A DNA stretch of 64,000 bases from an uncultured Lachnospiraceae bacterium. Its GTDB lineage: Bacteria > Bacillota > Clostridia > Lachnospirales > Lachnospiraceae. Shown one piece after another: positions 41,913 through 50,726 of the stretch (position 1 is the first letter of the stretch; every line of letters begins with the position of its first letter). A program made the translations under genes and the position numbers. Location of the stretch: positions 62,001 to 126,000 of the forward strand of contig CAJTVN010000005.1 of NCBI GenBank assembly GCA_910579685.1, read 5' to 3'. The notes below the pieces were generated by a model. That model saw only the letters and a program-made list of their open reading frames with translations. It made no database searches and had not been told where the DNA came from.

Positions 41913-42224
41913 ATGGTCGCCAATACCGAACTTTATGCTGGAATAGAAATTTCTATTTGAGATGATTTTGATATTAGCTTTTGTAAAGGGGGCAGAACGT
42001 GCCATGATACGGCAAAATGCATTCAGCACAATGAAATAATCGGGTATTATGAGTGGTGGACATTATCATATCGGTATCGCCCTCTTATTGGGCAGATATC
42101 CCCGGACAGTTACGGCCATTTAGAGGTTGAGTGTTGCGATAGGTTAGTCTTATGTTCGGTGGAATATAAAAATGCAGTGGTACAAAGGAAAGATGAAATT
42201 ATAGAATTTTGCAATAGGATTTAA
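41913..42224 (+). pseudogene. Unknown protein remnant with an in-frame stop
   Basis: One frame runs from ATG 41913 to TAA 42222-42224 (103 codons before the stop) interrupted only by TGA at 41958-41960, one base change from Trp. The downstream part reads HNEIIGYYEWWTLSYRYRP and KDEIIEFCNRI, with many aromatic and Cys residues. No family recognised. It lies between two clearly broken genes, so a decayed gene is the simplest reading. Confidence 0.4.
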
Positions 42225-42280
42225 CCAAATTATTTTGGGATAAATCTTTTTACAACAAAGTGGAAGGAAAGAGGCGCAGC

Positions 42281-42713
42281 ATGGGAATCTACCTGAATCC
42301 GGGGAATGACGGTTTTAAGGAATCATATATCTGTGTCAGCACTAGGCGTTTTGGCAAATCCATGGCGATTGAGATGCTTGCCCCTATTGACGGTGGTTGA
42401 CGAGATCCGTAAAACATATGGGGAATTTTTTGCGCAGGAGGAGACAATCCTTGCGGCCGTGTTGGAGGAGCTCTATATTAATGAAGGCAAAAAATTCATC
42501 TTCCTCATCGACGAGTGGGACTGTGTGATGAGGGAGCGACAGGGAGCGACAGGAATCGGAAGACCTCCAGCGTCAGTATATGGATTTTTTGAGAAATCTC
42601 CTGAAGGATCAGCCTTACGTGGCCATGGCCTATATGACGGGCATAACAAAAACAAACCTCATAGCTGTGTGATAGAAAAGATGGTGTTTGATGCAGATGC
42701 CCGCTCTTCCTGA
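42281..42713 (+). pseudogene. AAA-ATPase-like/PD-(D/E)XK-associated protein, broken
   Basis: Starts with a good site and MGIYLNPGNDGFKESY, then the P-loop variant TRRFGKSMAIEML, typical of the DUF1703-linked AAA-ATPase-like family, which is usually over 500 residues. An internal deletion and shift follow. The family segment FIFLIDEWDCVMRE continues in a third frame as DLQRQYMDFLRNLLKDQ because of an exact 10-bp tandem duplication (AGGGAGCGAC at 42531-42540 and 42541-42550). Non-functional. Confidence 0.75.
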
Positions 42714-42782
42714 CTGGACGAATCCTCCGATCTCTGATACAATAAATCATTGAGAGAAATACATCCAAAGGAGAATGCCAAG

Positions 42783-43739
42783 ATGGAAAAGATCGCAGTG
42801 CTGATTCCCTGCTACAATGAGGAAAAGACAATCGCCAAGGTGGTGGCCGATGCAAAGGCCGCGCTGCCGGAGGCGGTGGTTTACGTATATGACAATAATT
42901 CCACAGACCGCACCGTGGAGACCGCACAGGCGGCGGGTGCGGTGATCCGCCACGAATATGTTCAGGGAAAGGGGAACGTGATCCGCAGAATGTTCCGGGA
43001 GGTTGAGGCCCGCTGCTATATCATGGTGGACGGGGACGACACCTATCCCATGGAGTTCGCCCCGCAGATGGTGGATCAGGTTTTGCATTACAATGCCGAT
43101 ATGGTGGTGGGGGACAGACTCTCCTCCACCTACTTTTCGGAGAACAAGAGGCCCTTCCACAATATGGGAAATTCTCTGGTGCGCTCCAGCATCAACCGTC
43201 TCTTTGACTGTGAGGTAAAGGACATCATGACCGGCTTTCGGGCTTTCAGCTACGGATTTGTGAAGACCTTTCCGGTGCTCTCAAAGGGCTTTGAGATCGA
43301 GACGGAGATGACCATCCACGCGGTCTACAACCACATGCAGATAGGCAACGTGATCGTGGATTACAGGGACAGGCCGGAGGGGAGCGTCTCCAAGCTCAAC
43401 ACCTATTCCGACGGCTTCCGTGTGCTGGGAACGATTTTCCGGCTGTACAGGGATTACAAGCCCTTCGGGTTTTTCAGTATTCTTGCATTGCTTCTTGCGG
43501 TGATTTCCGTGCTGTTTTTTATTCCCGTGCTTCTGGAATACTTTGCAACCGGCCTTGTGCTCAAGTTCCCCACGCTGATCGTGTGCGGGTTTGTAATGCT
43601 GGCCGCAATCCAGTCCTTCTTTGCGGGGCTTATGCTCTCCAACATGGCGCAGAAGAACCGGCGGGATTTTGAATACCGCTTTAACCTTGTCTGTGAGAAG
43701 GAACGAAGGCGCAGAGACAAGAAGTGGAAGAAAAAATAA
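42783..43739 (+). CDS. Membrane-associated GT2 glycosyltransferase (DPM-like)
   Basis: 318 residues; ATG follows AAGGAG. GT-A fold: VLIPCYNEEKTIAKVV, DNNSTDRT, the metal-binding VDGDDTYPME and GFRAFSYGFVKTFP. Two C-terminal membrane segments (about 228-250 and 262-285). It most likely moves a sugar from a nucleotide donor to a lipid carrier. The next gene encodes a polytopic protein of a class that often uses such lipid-linked sugars. The two are 69 bases apart and probably co-transcribed. Confidence 0.9.
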   Translation: MEKIAVLIPCYNEEKTIAKVVADAKAALPEAVVYVYDNNSTDRTVETAQAAGAVIRHEYVQGKGNVIRRMFREVEARCYIMVDGDDTYPMEFAPQMVDQVLHYNADMVVGDRLSSTYFSENKRPFHNMGNSLVRSSINRLFDCEVKDIMTGFRAFSYGFVKTFPVLSKGFEIETEMTIHAVYNHMQIGNVIVDYRDRPEGSVSKLNTYSDGFRVLGTIFRLYRDYKPFGFFSILALLLAVISVLFFIPVLLEYFATGLVLKFPTLIVCGFVMLAAIQSFFAGLMLSNMAQKNRRDFEYRFNLVCEKERRRRDKKWKKK

Positions 43740-43808
43740 AGGTGGTTCGGCAAAAGATGAAGGTTTGGAGGAAAACTTCCAGACTGTCGATTGGTTGGAG
43801 GTATAACT

Positions 43809-46800
43809 TTGAAAAAGATAGTCAACAGATGGTATCTGATCATTCCGGCAGGCTTTATCCTGTTTGCGGCGCTTGTGTTTGGCATTTTCGGGGAGAGCAG
43901 CATTATCTCCGTTCATGACAATCTGGATCTGTTTCTGGCACAGTTCCAGATGCTGAAAAATACGGATTCCTTTTTTGCCCAGGGGGTGGACGTCCCCTTT
44001 CTCGGGGGAATCAGCAGGGATAATCTTCCCTCGGAGTTTTCCCTCTATACGCTGCTCTTTGCCCTTATGCCCGCCTACTGGGCTTATGTGACGGGCTACC
44101 TGCTAAAGATCGTCATAGCCATTGGCTCCTGCGTGCTGCTTGGCAGGGATTTTTGCGGGCAGCAGTATGAGAAATATCGTCCCCTTGTCTGGATGACGGG
44201 CTTCTGCTATGGGATCCTGAACGTGTTTCCGGCCTTTGGAATCCCCTTTGCATCCATTCCCCTTGTCGTATATCTTGTTCGAAGGATCTGTAAGGCGCCT
44301 TCCCTGAAAGGGTATCTGGCGCTTCTGTGTTATCCTCTGGTTTCCTATTTTTCCTATTTCGGGCTGTTTATCCTGGCTTACATGGCCGTGGCTTTCCTCT
44401 GGATCTGGATCAGGGAGAGAAAATGCCCGGTAAGGCTTCTTCTGGGAATCCTGGCGCTGGGTGTGGGATGCGTGATCTGTGAGTACCGCCTGTTCGGGGT
44501 CATGCTCTTTTCGGATCAGGAAACCATACGTTCCACTATGGAAGCGGGAAGCTTCGGGGCGGGAGAGATCCTGCGGACGATCGGAGAGGTTTTTGCCGGA
44601 GGCATGTTCCATGCGCAGAGCATGCACAAATATCTGGTGATGCCCGTCTGCCTCGTCTATTTCGTTTATTTGAACGTTTCCTATATCCGGAATAAAAATG
44701 CCGGAGGAATTTTTCGGGATGTCTTTAACCTGCTGATGCTGGTTTTGGTGTTCAACAGCGTGGTCTACGGGATCTATTATTGGGAGGGCCTGCGCAGCCT
44801 TGTGGAGACAATCTGTCCGCCCCTTACGGGCTGGCAGTTTAACCGGACCGTGTTTTTCAGCCCCTTTGTCTGGTATGCGGCCTTTTTCCTGGCGTTGAAG
44901 CGGATGTATGATCAGGAAAAGAGAATGTTCCGCTATGGGGCGAATGCGCTTACCGTGCTTGCGGCCCTTATTATCATCCTCTCCGGAACGAGGTACAATG
45001 ATCTCTATCAGACCTGCCAGGCCAAGGCCTATGAGATTTTAAAGGGGAAGGAGTCCAACAATTTAAGCTTTGAGGAGTTTTATTCCACAAAGCTTTTTGA
45101 AAAAGCCAAGGAGGATATCGGCTACTGCGGCCAGTGGTCCGCTGCCTACGGATTTCATCCCGCCATTCTGGAATACAACGATATCGCAACCGTGGACGGC
45201 TACCTTGGATTCTATGAGCAGTACTATAAAGACAGCTTCCGGAAGGTAATCGCACCGGCTCTTGAACGGATGCCGGAGACCAGGGAGTATTTTGATACCT
45301 GGGGGGCCAGGGCCTACCTTTATTCGGGAACGGATCCCTCCATCGTGATGGCGGTTCGGGATTACAGCGTGACGGATTGCGACATTTACATTGACACGGA
45401 TGCCTTCAAGGCCATTGGCGGGAGATACATCTTTTCCAGGATTGAGCTCTCCAATGCCGGGGAGGCGGGATTTCTGCTTGCGGGAACCTACACGGATGAG
45501 AGCTCCCCCTACACGCTGTATGTATACCAGACCATATCCAGATATCAGACAAAGGAACACTCGAATCTTACTTTTGAAGAGATGAAGGAGCTTGCCTACG
45601 ACAGGGACAGGCTTGCCAGGGATCTGGAAGAGCTGGAGGGGCTTGTGAAAGCAGCGGATGAAGGCGGGAGCGCAGACGGGCAGGAGAGAGTGCTTGCCCT
45701 GTATGATTCCGTGATGGAGGAGATCACAAAGGTTGTGACCTGCCATTCCATTGCCCAGATTACCTACTATCAGAATGTCCTTGACGAGGAGAGCGGAAGG
45801 CGTCAGGAGGAGACCCTGGAGGATTCCATTGATATGCAGGATGAGGCCTACAGTGTGCTTGCCATGGTATGCCGCTCGCCCTACCGGGATGCTATGGAAA
45901 CGGTTCTGGAGAGCGCCGTGGTGGAGGGACTTGCGCAGTATGAGGAGCTGACCGACGAGGAGAAGGAGCTGTACCTTAAGGAGAACAGCCTGGAACAGGA
46001 ATACGAACAGGCGGCCCAGGAGGACTACACCATTGAATACGGGGGCGAGGAATGGAACTTTGCAAGATTTGAGGCGGAAGGCGGCATGCTTGACCGGGAC
46101 AGCTATATTGATATTTATCAGGCCCTTTACAGGGAAAAAAACAGCGTCCTTGGTGAAATTTATCTGGAGCTTTTGCGGCTGCGCGCGGACAAGGCCGCAA
46201 TGGAAGAGTACGAGAACTATGCCGAGTATGCCTACGGCGAGAGATATGTGAGGGATTATTCCGTGGAGGAGGCCAAAGAGTTTTTTGGCGAGATCCGAAA
46301 GAAGGTGGTTCCCGTGGCAAAAAGAATGCAGGATCTCTATTACGATCTGGATCTGTCGCCGCTCTATGTCCTCCCGGAAACCAGTGCGCAGGAACGGCTG
46401 GCAAAAATCCGTCCTTACCTTGACGAGATTGATCCGGAAATGACGCAGACCTTTGACTATATGCAGGAGAATCAGCTCTATGATATGGATCCGCAAGCCG
46501 GGAAGGCGGATATCGGATTTACATTAAAGCTGAGTTACTATAACGATGCCTTTATCTTTGATTCGCCGTATCACCACTATTACGATTATACCACCGCGAT
46601 CCATGAATTCGGACATTACAATTACATGTTCCGCAATGTGGAGGATATTCTTCTGGAACAGAGCAACATCGATCTTTGCGAGATTCATTCCCAGGGGCTT
46701 GAAATGCTGTTTCACGAGTATAATGACCAGATCCTTGAGGGAGATGCGGGAGAGCTGTTCCAGTTTATGGAAGTGTTTCAGATGGCTCAGAACACCATAC

Positions 46801-47210
46801 AGGCGGCGCTGATTTCGGATTTTGAGGTACAGATTTATGAGAACCCCGATATGACCCTGGAGGAAATCAATAAGCTGTATCTGAACCTCTCCAGGAAGTA
46901 TGGCACTTATTACGACAGCCGGATTGAGGAGCTCTATTCCTGGGTGGATACCTCCCATATTTTCACGTCCCCCTGCTATTACATCGGCTATTCGACCTCG
47001 GCCTTTACCAGCCTGGATCTGCTTGCGCTCTCGGAGAGGGACCGCCATGAGGCCGTGGAAAAATATATGGAGCTTACTACGCTTCCAACCTATGCGCCGT
47101 ACTGTTCGGCCATCGAGTATGTGGGCCTTAGGGATATTTTTGAGGAGGGTGTTCCGGCACAGATTATGCAGGAGGTGGAGCGGATACTTGAGGAGAGCGT
47201 GGAGGAGTGA
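43809..47210 (+). CDS. Fusion of DUF6044/YfhO-like membrane protein and M3-type metallopeptidase
   Basis: 1133 residues from TTG 43809, six bases after GGAGGT. Residues about 10-400 hold about a dozen membrane segments, with SSIISVHDNLDLFLAQF near the start as in DUF6044/YfhO-like glycan-transfer proteins. An outside domain follows (EYNDIATVDGYLGFYEQYY, WGARAYLYSG). From about 590 to the end the protein is an M3 (oligoendopeptidase F-like) helical peptidase with zinc motif HEFGH at 932-936 and the third-ligand region CEIHSQGLEMLF (Glu near 958). The frame is unbroken. I know of no standard protein with this pair of domains. The peptidase would lie outside the cell if the last loop is external. 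Confidence 0.82.
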   Translation: MKKIVNRWYLIIPAGFILFAALVFGIFGESSIISVHDNLDLFLAQFQMLKNTDSFFAQGVDVPFLGGISRDNLPSEFSLYTLLFALMPAYWAYVTGYLLKIVIAIGSCVLLGRDFCGQQYEKYRPLVWMTGFCYGILNVFPAFGIPFASIPLVVYLVRRICKAPSLKGYLALLCYPLVSYFSYFGLFILAYMAVAFLWIWIRERKCPVRLLLGILALGVGCVICEYRLFGVMLFSDQETIRSTMEAGSFGAGEILRTIGEVFAGGMFHAQSMHKYLVMPVCLVYFVYLNVSYIRNKNAGGIFRDVFNLLMLVLVFNSVVYGIYYWEGLRSLVETICPPLTGWQFNRTVFFSPFVWYAAFFLALKRMYDQEKRMFRYGANALTVLAALIIILSGTRYNDLYQTCQAKAYEILKGKESNNLSFEEFYSTKLFEKAKEDIGYCGQWSAAYGFHPAILEYNDIATVDGYLGFYEQYYKDSFRKVIAPALERMPETREYFDTWGARAYLYSGTDPSIVMAVRDYSVTDCDIYIDTDAFKAIGGRYIFSRIELSNAGEAGFLLAGTYTDESSPYTLYVYQTISRYQTKEHSNLTFEEMKELAYDRDRLARDLEELEGLVKAADEGGSADGQERVLALYDSVMEEITKVVTCHSIAQITYYQNVLDEESGRRQEETLEDSIDMQDEAYSVLAMVCRSPYRDAMETVLESAVVEGLAQYEELTDEEKELYLKENSLEQEYEQAAQEDYTIEYGGEEWNFARFEAEGGMLDRDSYIDIYQALYREKNSVLGEIYLELLRLRADKAAMEEYENYAEYAYGERYVRDYSVEEAKEFFGEIRKKVVPVAKRMQDLYYDLDLSPLYVLPETSAQERLAKIRPYLDEIDPEMTQTFDYMQENQLYDMDPQAGKADIGFTLKLSYYNDAFIFDSPYHHYYDYTTAIHEFGHYNYMFRNVEDILLEQSNIDLCEIHSQGLEMLFHEYNDQILEGDAGELFQFMEVFQMAQNTIQAALISDFEVQIYENPDMTLEEINKLYLNLSRKYGTYYDSRIEELYSWVDTSHIFTSPCYYIGYSTSAFTSLDLLALSERDRHEAVEKYMELTTLPTYAPYCSAIEYVGLRDIFEEGVPAQIMQEVERILEESVEE

Positions 47211-47244
47211 CGCTGAAGGAAAATGCCGGAGGGAAAGAGAAATA

Positions 47245-47283
47245 AAAAGGGGCTGTGGGAATTTCCCTCACAGCCTCTTTTGA
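47245..47283. terminator. Bidirectional terminator between the fusion gene and prs
   Basis: AAAAGGGGCTGTGGG pairs (with G-U) with CCCTCACAGCCTCTTTT around AATTT. It ends in T-rich runs on both strands, serving the plus-strand fusion gene and the minus-strand prs. Confidence 0.8.
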
Positions 47284-47306
47284 GTCTCGGTATGTAAATC
47301 TGCTTC

Positions 47307-48497
47307 CTAACTGATCATTTCCCCTCTCTTGTACCGGGATACGGCATTCTGAATACGTTCGTTGGGATTCAGAAGATCACTGATGGAGGCGTCGTGATTC
47401 AGTGTGTCGATCAGGTAAGCGATATACTTGCTCATATCGCAGTTGATGTACCATTCTCTGGAGAGCAGTTCCGGCGTCTGGTAGATCAGGTTGGTGGTGA
47501 GAACCCGGTCGATCAGGCCATTCTCGTAAACCTTGTCAAAGCGGTCTAAGCCGTTGGTAAACAGCCCGAAGGTGGAGCAGATAAAGATCTTGTTTGCCTT
47601 GCGCTCTTTCAGGGCGGTCGCCACCTCGAGGACGCTTTCGCCTGAGGAGATCATGTCGTCAATGATGATCATGTCCTTGCCCTCAACGGAGGAACCCAGA
47701 AACTCATGGGCCACAATGGGATTGCGGCCGTTTACGATCCGGGTGTAGTCGCGGCGCTTATAGAACATGCCCATATCCAGGCCGAGCACGTTTGCCATGT
47801 AAATGGCCCGGCTCATACCTCCCTCATCGGGACTGATGACCATCATGTGGTCGGAATCCAGCTGCAGATCCTTGACATTTTTCAGAAGCCCCTTGATAAA
47901 CTGGTAGGTGGGCTGCACGGTTTCGAAGCCGTGCAGCGGGATGGCGTTCTGGACCCTGGGATCATGGGCGTCAAAGGTGATGATGTTGTCAACTCCCATG
48001 CGCACCATTTCCTGCAGCGCCAGTGCGCAGTCAAGAGATTCCCTGGCAGTGCGCTTGTGCTGCCTGCTTTCATAGAGATAAGGCATGATTACGGTGATTC
48101 TTCTGGCCTTTCCGCCCACGGCGGCAATAATCCGCTTGAGATCCTGGTAGTGGTCATCCGGAGACATATGATTTTCGTGTCCGCATAAAGAATAGGTCAG
48201 GCTGTAATTAGCTACGTCCACGAGCAGATAAAGATCGGTTCCGCGGACGGATTCCAGAATAACGCCCTTGGCCTCGCCCGAGCCGAAGCGGGGCACCTTG
48301 GCTTTCAGAATGTACGAATCACGCTGATAGCCGGCAAATGCCAGACTGTTTTTGTGCTCGCTTTCCCTTACGGTTCTCCATGCCACCAGATAGTCGTTCA
48401 CTTTCTCGCCCAGGGATTTGCATCCTTCCAGAGGAATGATTCCAAGAGATCCCACGGGGATTGTTTCCAGATTTCTTGTTTCTTCGCGACGCGACAT
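47307..48497 (-). CDS. prs: Ribose-phosphate pyrophosphokinase (long clostridial form)
   Basis: 396 residues; ATG at 48497 follows GAGGT. PRPP synthase fold with MPYLYESRQHKRTARES in the catalytic flexible-loop region, ITFDAHDPRVQNAIPLHGFE, the ISPDEGGMSRA segment and the PRPP-binding motif MIIIDDMISSGES. It makes PRPP from ribose-5-phosphate and ATP. It is longer than the about 315-residue classical enzyme, with an N-terminal extension and insert typical of a second clostridial type. Last gene of the dnaD-dnaC-prs unit, nine bases after dnaC. Confidence 0.88.
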   Translation of the reverse strand: MSRREETRNLETIPVGSLGIIPLEGCKSLGEKVNDYLVAWRTVRESEHKNSLAFAGYQRDSYILKAKVPRFGSGEAKGVILESVRGTDLYLLVDVANYSLTYSLCGHENHMSPDDHYQDLKRIIAAVGGKARRITVIMPYLYESRQHKRTARESLDCALALQEMVRMGVDNIITFDAHDPRVQNAIPLHGFETVQPTYQFIKGLLKNVKDLQLDSDHMMVISPDEGGMSRAIYMANVLGLDMGMFYKRRDYTRIVNGRNPIVAHEFLGSSVEGKDMIIIDDMISSGESVLEVATALKERKANKIFICSTFGLFTNGLDRFDKVYENGLIDRVLTTNLIYQTPELLSREWYINCDMSKYIAYLIDTLNHDASISDLLNPNERIQNAVSRYKRGEMIS

Positions 48498-48505
48498 ACA
48501 GTACC

Positions 48506-49480
48506 TCACTTTCTGTTTTCAAGTCTTTTCTTGTACATCCGGATATCAGGTCCGGTCAGCTTGCAGATTTCATAATTACTGGTGATTCTGGAAAAGATTC
48601 TGTCAGAATAACGGTTTCGGAAATCTTCCAGAGACAGATTGGTTGAAATGATGGTTGCCTTATGCTTCAGATGCCGTTCATTGATGAGGGAAAATAATTC
48701 GGAATTCACCAGGTTGTTTGTATACTCCGTTCCCAGGTCGTCAATGATGAGCAAATCGCACGAAAATAAATCTTCATATTCTCCCCGAAGATCCTCAAGG
48801 CTTTTGTAATCAAATTTGGCGCGGGCCAGTAAGTCGAAAAGCCCGGAAGCGCTGAAATAGATCACGGGATGTCCCGAATCGATCAGCTCCTTTGCCACAC
48901 AGCCGGAGAGAAAAGATTTGCCCGTTCCCACTGTACCATAAAAGAACAGATTATGGTAGTCTGAATTGAAATGACTGATAAAATTCCTGCAGGTTATGAC
49001 CGTGTTTTTGAAGCGGGATAAATCCTCGCCGGCATAATAGTCGTAGGACAGGGTGGAAAAGTTTTCGTTTTCCAGCATTTCCCGGATACCCGACTGCTCA
49101 TACAGCAGGGTGATAACCGCCTGCCGGAAGCAATGGCATTTTACGCCGTTCTCCGTAAAGCCAGTGTCCCTGCAGTCCGGGCATTCCCAGACGGGATTCA
49201 GATAATCGGCCGGAAGTCCGGCGTCTTCAAGAAGCTTTCCCTTTCTGGCGGAAAGCTCGCGGAGCATGTCCCGCAGCTTATCAAGGGCGTGATCATCGCC
49301 TGAAAGGAGCCTTTTGCCCGCAGAGGTGCTGACGGAGGCGACAGAATCGGAAAGCTCCCGGTACCCTTTCACATGGGAGAGAACATAGGCCGTGCGCTCC
49401 TCAAGCAGTCGGCGGTTTTTGCGCTGCTTCTCCTCAAAACCGCGCAGGATCAAATCGTATTGGAAATTCGTAAGTGCCAA
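48506..49480 (-). CDS. dnaC: DnaC/DnaI-type helicase loader ATPase
   Basis: 324 residues. A zinc-binding CPDCRDTGFTENGVKCHC segment (about 110-130) precedes the AAA+ domain with Walker A YGTVGTGKSFL, Walker B LLIIDDLGTEY and the sensor region ATIISTNLSLEDF. It loads the replicative helicase onto DNA, working with DnaD encoded just upstream (11-base gap). Confidence 0.92.
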   Translation of the reverse strand: MALTNFQYDLILRGFEEKQRKNRRLLEERTAYVLSHVKGYRELSDSVASVSTSAGKRLLSGDDHALDKLRDMLRELSARKGKLLEDAGLPADYLNPVWECPDCRDTGFTENGVKCHCFRQAVITLLYEQSGIREMLENENFSTLSYDYYAGEDLSRFKNTVITCRNFISHFNSDYHNLFFYGTVGTGKSFLSGCVAKELIDSGHPVIYFSASGLFDLLARAKFDYKSLEDLRGEYEDLFSCDLLIIDDLGTEYTNNLVNSELFSLINERHLKHKATIISTNLSLEDFRNRYSDRIFSRITSNYEICKLTGPDIRMYKKRLENRK

Positions 49481-49491
49481 GGCTGCCTCCT

Positions 49492-50571
49492 TTAGTTGCT
49501 GAGTATTTCCTTTTCCAGAGTGTCAAAATCGTAATCCGTGTGCATGAACTGGTTAAACTGGCCCGAAGAGGATGCGGAAGGCTTCGGGGTTTTTTTCTTT
49601 GCGTAGGCCTCGTCCATCAGAAGGATATCGGCCTTGTGGCGGACATTGCCCTTGTGCCAGCTGGAGAGAATGCGGTCAGCGTACTCAAAACGGTGCTTAT
49701 CCGTGGCGAGCACGGTCCTCTTGCAGGCTTCCATGATAATATCGGGGGTAAAGCCGTATTCCTTGAGCCAGCGGGTAATATAATCCGCCTCGGTTTTTGT
49801 GGGCGTCCCTGTTTTTCCAAGGGCTTTCATGACATCATAAACGGTCTTGTCATATTTCCGGGCGCTGGAAGCCGCCTGCTGGGGGGTGGATATGTTGTCT
49901 CTGGCCCAGCCAAGCGCCACCTTCTCTATGTATCTGAAATCCTTTTTTCCGCGGTCAACACAGTACTGAATCAGATAGTCGATCAGATCGCTGGAAAACC
50001 CGAGCTTGTCCGAAAAGAAGAGAATCGTGCCGATCTCGGTAGGACTGAGGGGCTTGCCCAGGTACTGCTCCGTAACGAAAAGAATCTGAGCGGTCTCCTC
50101 ATTGCTCTTAAAGGAGCGCAGCTCGTCCAGGGTATAGGACGGCTTTCGGAAATCGGGCTCATCGCCCGCCTTTGCATCCGTATTTTTTGTCCTTGCCTGC
50201 CGCTCACAAGGGGCGGTTTCCTTTGCGCCAATGGACACCACGGGGGCAAGGGGCACGATATCGGCGCCGGTGCGGCGGCTTATGTCCAGCAGACGCACGC
50301 CGGACAGATTTTTGGACTCGTCGTATTCCAGGGAAAGAAGCTTGTTCTTTTCCCAGTACTTTAAGGCCCGCATGACGTCTTTTTCCGTGTGGTTAAACTT
50401 ATCCGCAAGATCAGAGACGCTGGTGGTCAGATGTGCGCTCATCATTCTGAGAAGATACAGATAGATCTTGAGCTGGGCATCGTTGGCGTCCTTCATATAT
50501 TCATCGATAAATAAGTTGGATATAGTCGTGGTATCAGCATAATTATCCTGATAAATGGTAAAGCCGCTCAT
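49492..50571 (-). CDS. dnaD: DnaD-domain replication initiation protein
   Basis: 359 residues. An N-terminal winged helix (about 28-100, SDLADKFNHTEKDVMRALKYW) precedes two DnaD/DnaB2 helical repeats (about 150-215 and 225-300, the second with YITRWLKEYGFTPDIIMEACKRT). It takes part in primosome assembly with DnaC. A linker of low complexity (about 125-150) separates the wing from the first repeat. A promoter lies 33 bases upstream. Confidence 0.88.
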   Translation of the reverse strand: MSGFTIYQDNYADTTTISNLFIDEYMKDANDAQLKIYLYLLRMMSAHLTTSVSDLADKFNHTEKDVMRALKYWEKNKLLSLEYDESKNLSGVRLLDISRRTGADIVPLAPVVSIGAKETAPCERQARTKNTDAKAGDEPDFRKPSYTLDELRSFKSNEETAQILFVTEQYLGKPLSPTEIGTILFFSDKLGFSSDLIDYLIQYCVDRGKKDFRYIEKVALGWARDNISTPQQAASSARKYDKTVYDVMKALGKTGTPTKTEADYITRWLKEYGFTPDIIMEACKRTVLATDKHRFEYADRILSSWHKGNVRHKADILLMDEAYAKKKTPKPSASSSGQFNQFMHTDYDFDTLEKEILSN

Positions 50572-50610
50572 AGGTTCATCCCCTGTCTACATTCATTCAA
50601 AGCAAAATGA

Positions 50611-50638
50611 ATTATAGCACAGCGGGACGAAAAAGCAA
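50611..50638 (-). promoter_or_regulatory. Promoter of the dnaD-dnaC-prs unit
   Basis: Minus strand TTGCTT (50633-50638), 16 bases, TATAAT (50611-50616). It lies between the DnaA-box-like repeats and the dnaD start. Confidence 0.6.
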
Positions 50639-50695
50639 ATAGCAATTTTGCCGAAAAATCCAGTATTTACAAGGGTTTGAGCCGCTTTTTACGGG

Positions 50696-50722
50696 TGTGG
50701 AAAATGTGGAAAATGTGGATAA
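50696..50722. repeat. Three contiguous DnaA-box-like 9-mers
   Basis: TGTGGAAAA (50696-50704), TGTGGAAAA (50705-50713) and TGTGGATAA (50714-50722) follow one another without gap. The last is the exact complement of the DnaA box TTATCCACA; the others differ by one base. They lie in the murC-dnaD gap about 60 bases upstream of the dnaD promoter. Confidence 0.7.
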
Positions 50723-50726
50723 AAAT

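Noticed and set aside
50696..50722. Tandem 9-mers considered as a CRISPR or plasmid iteron array
   Set aside because: No spacers, only three units, and chromosomal replication genes around; DnaA boxes explain them better.
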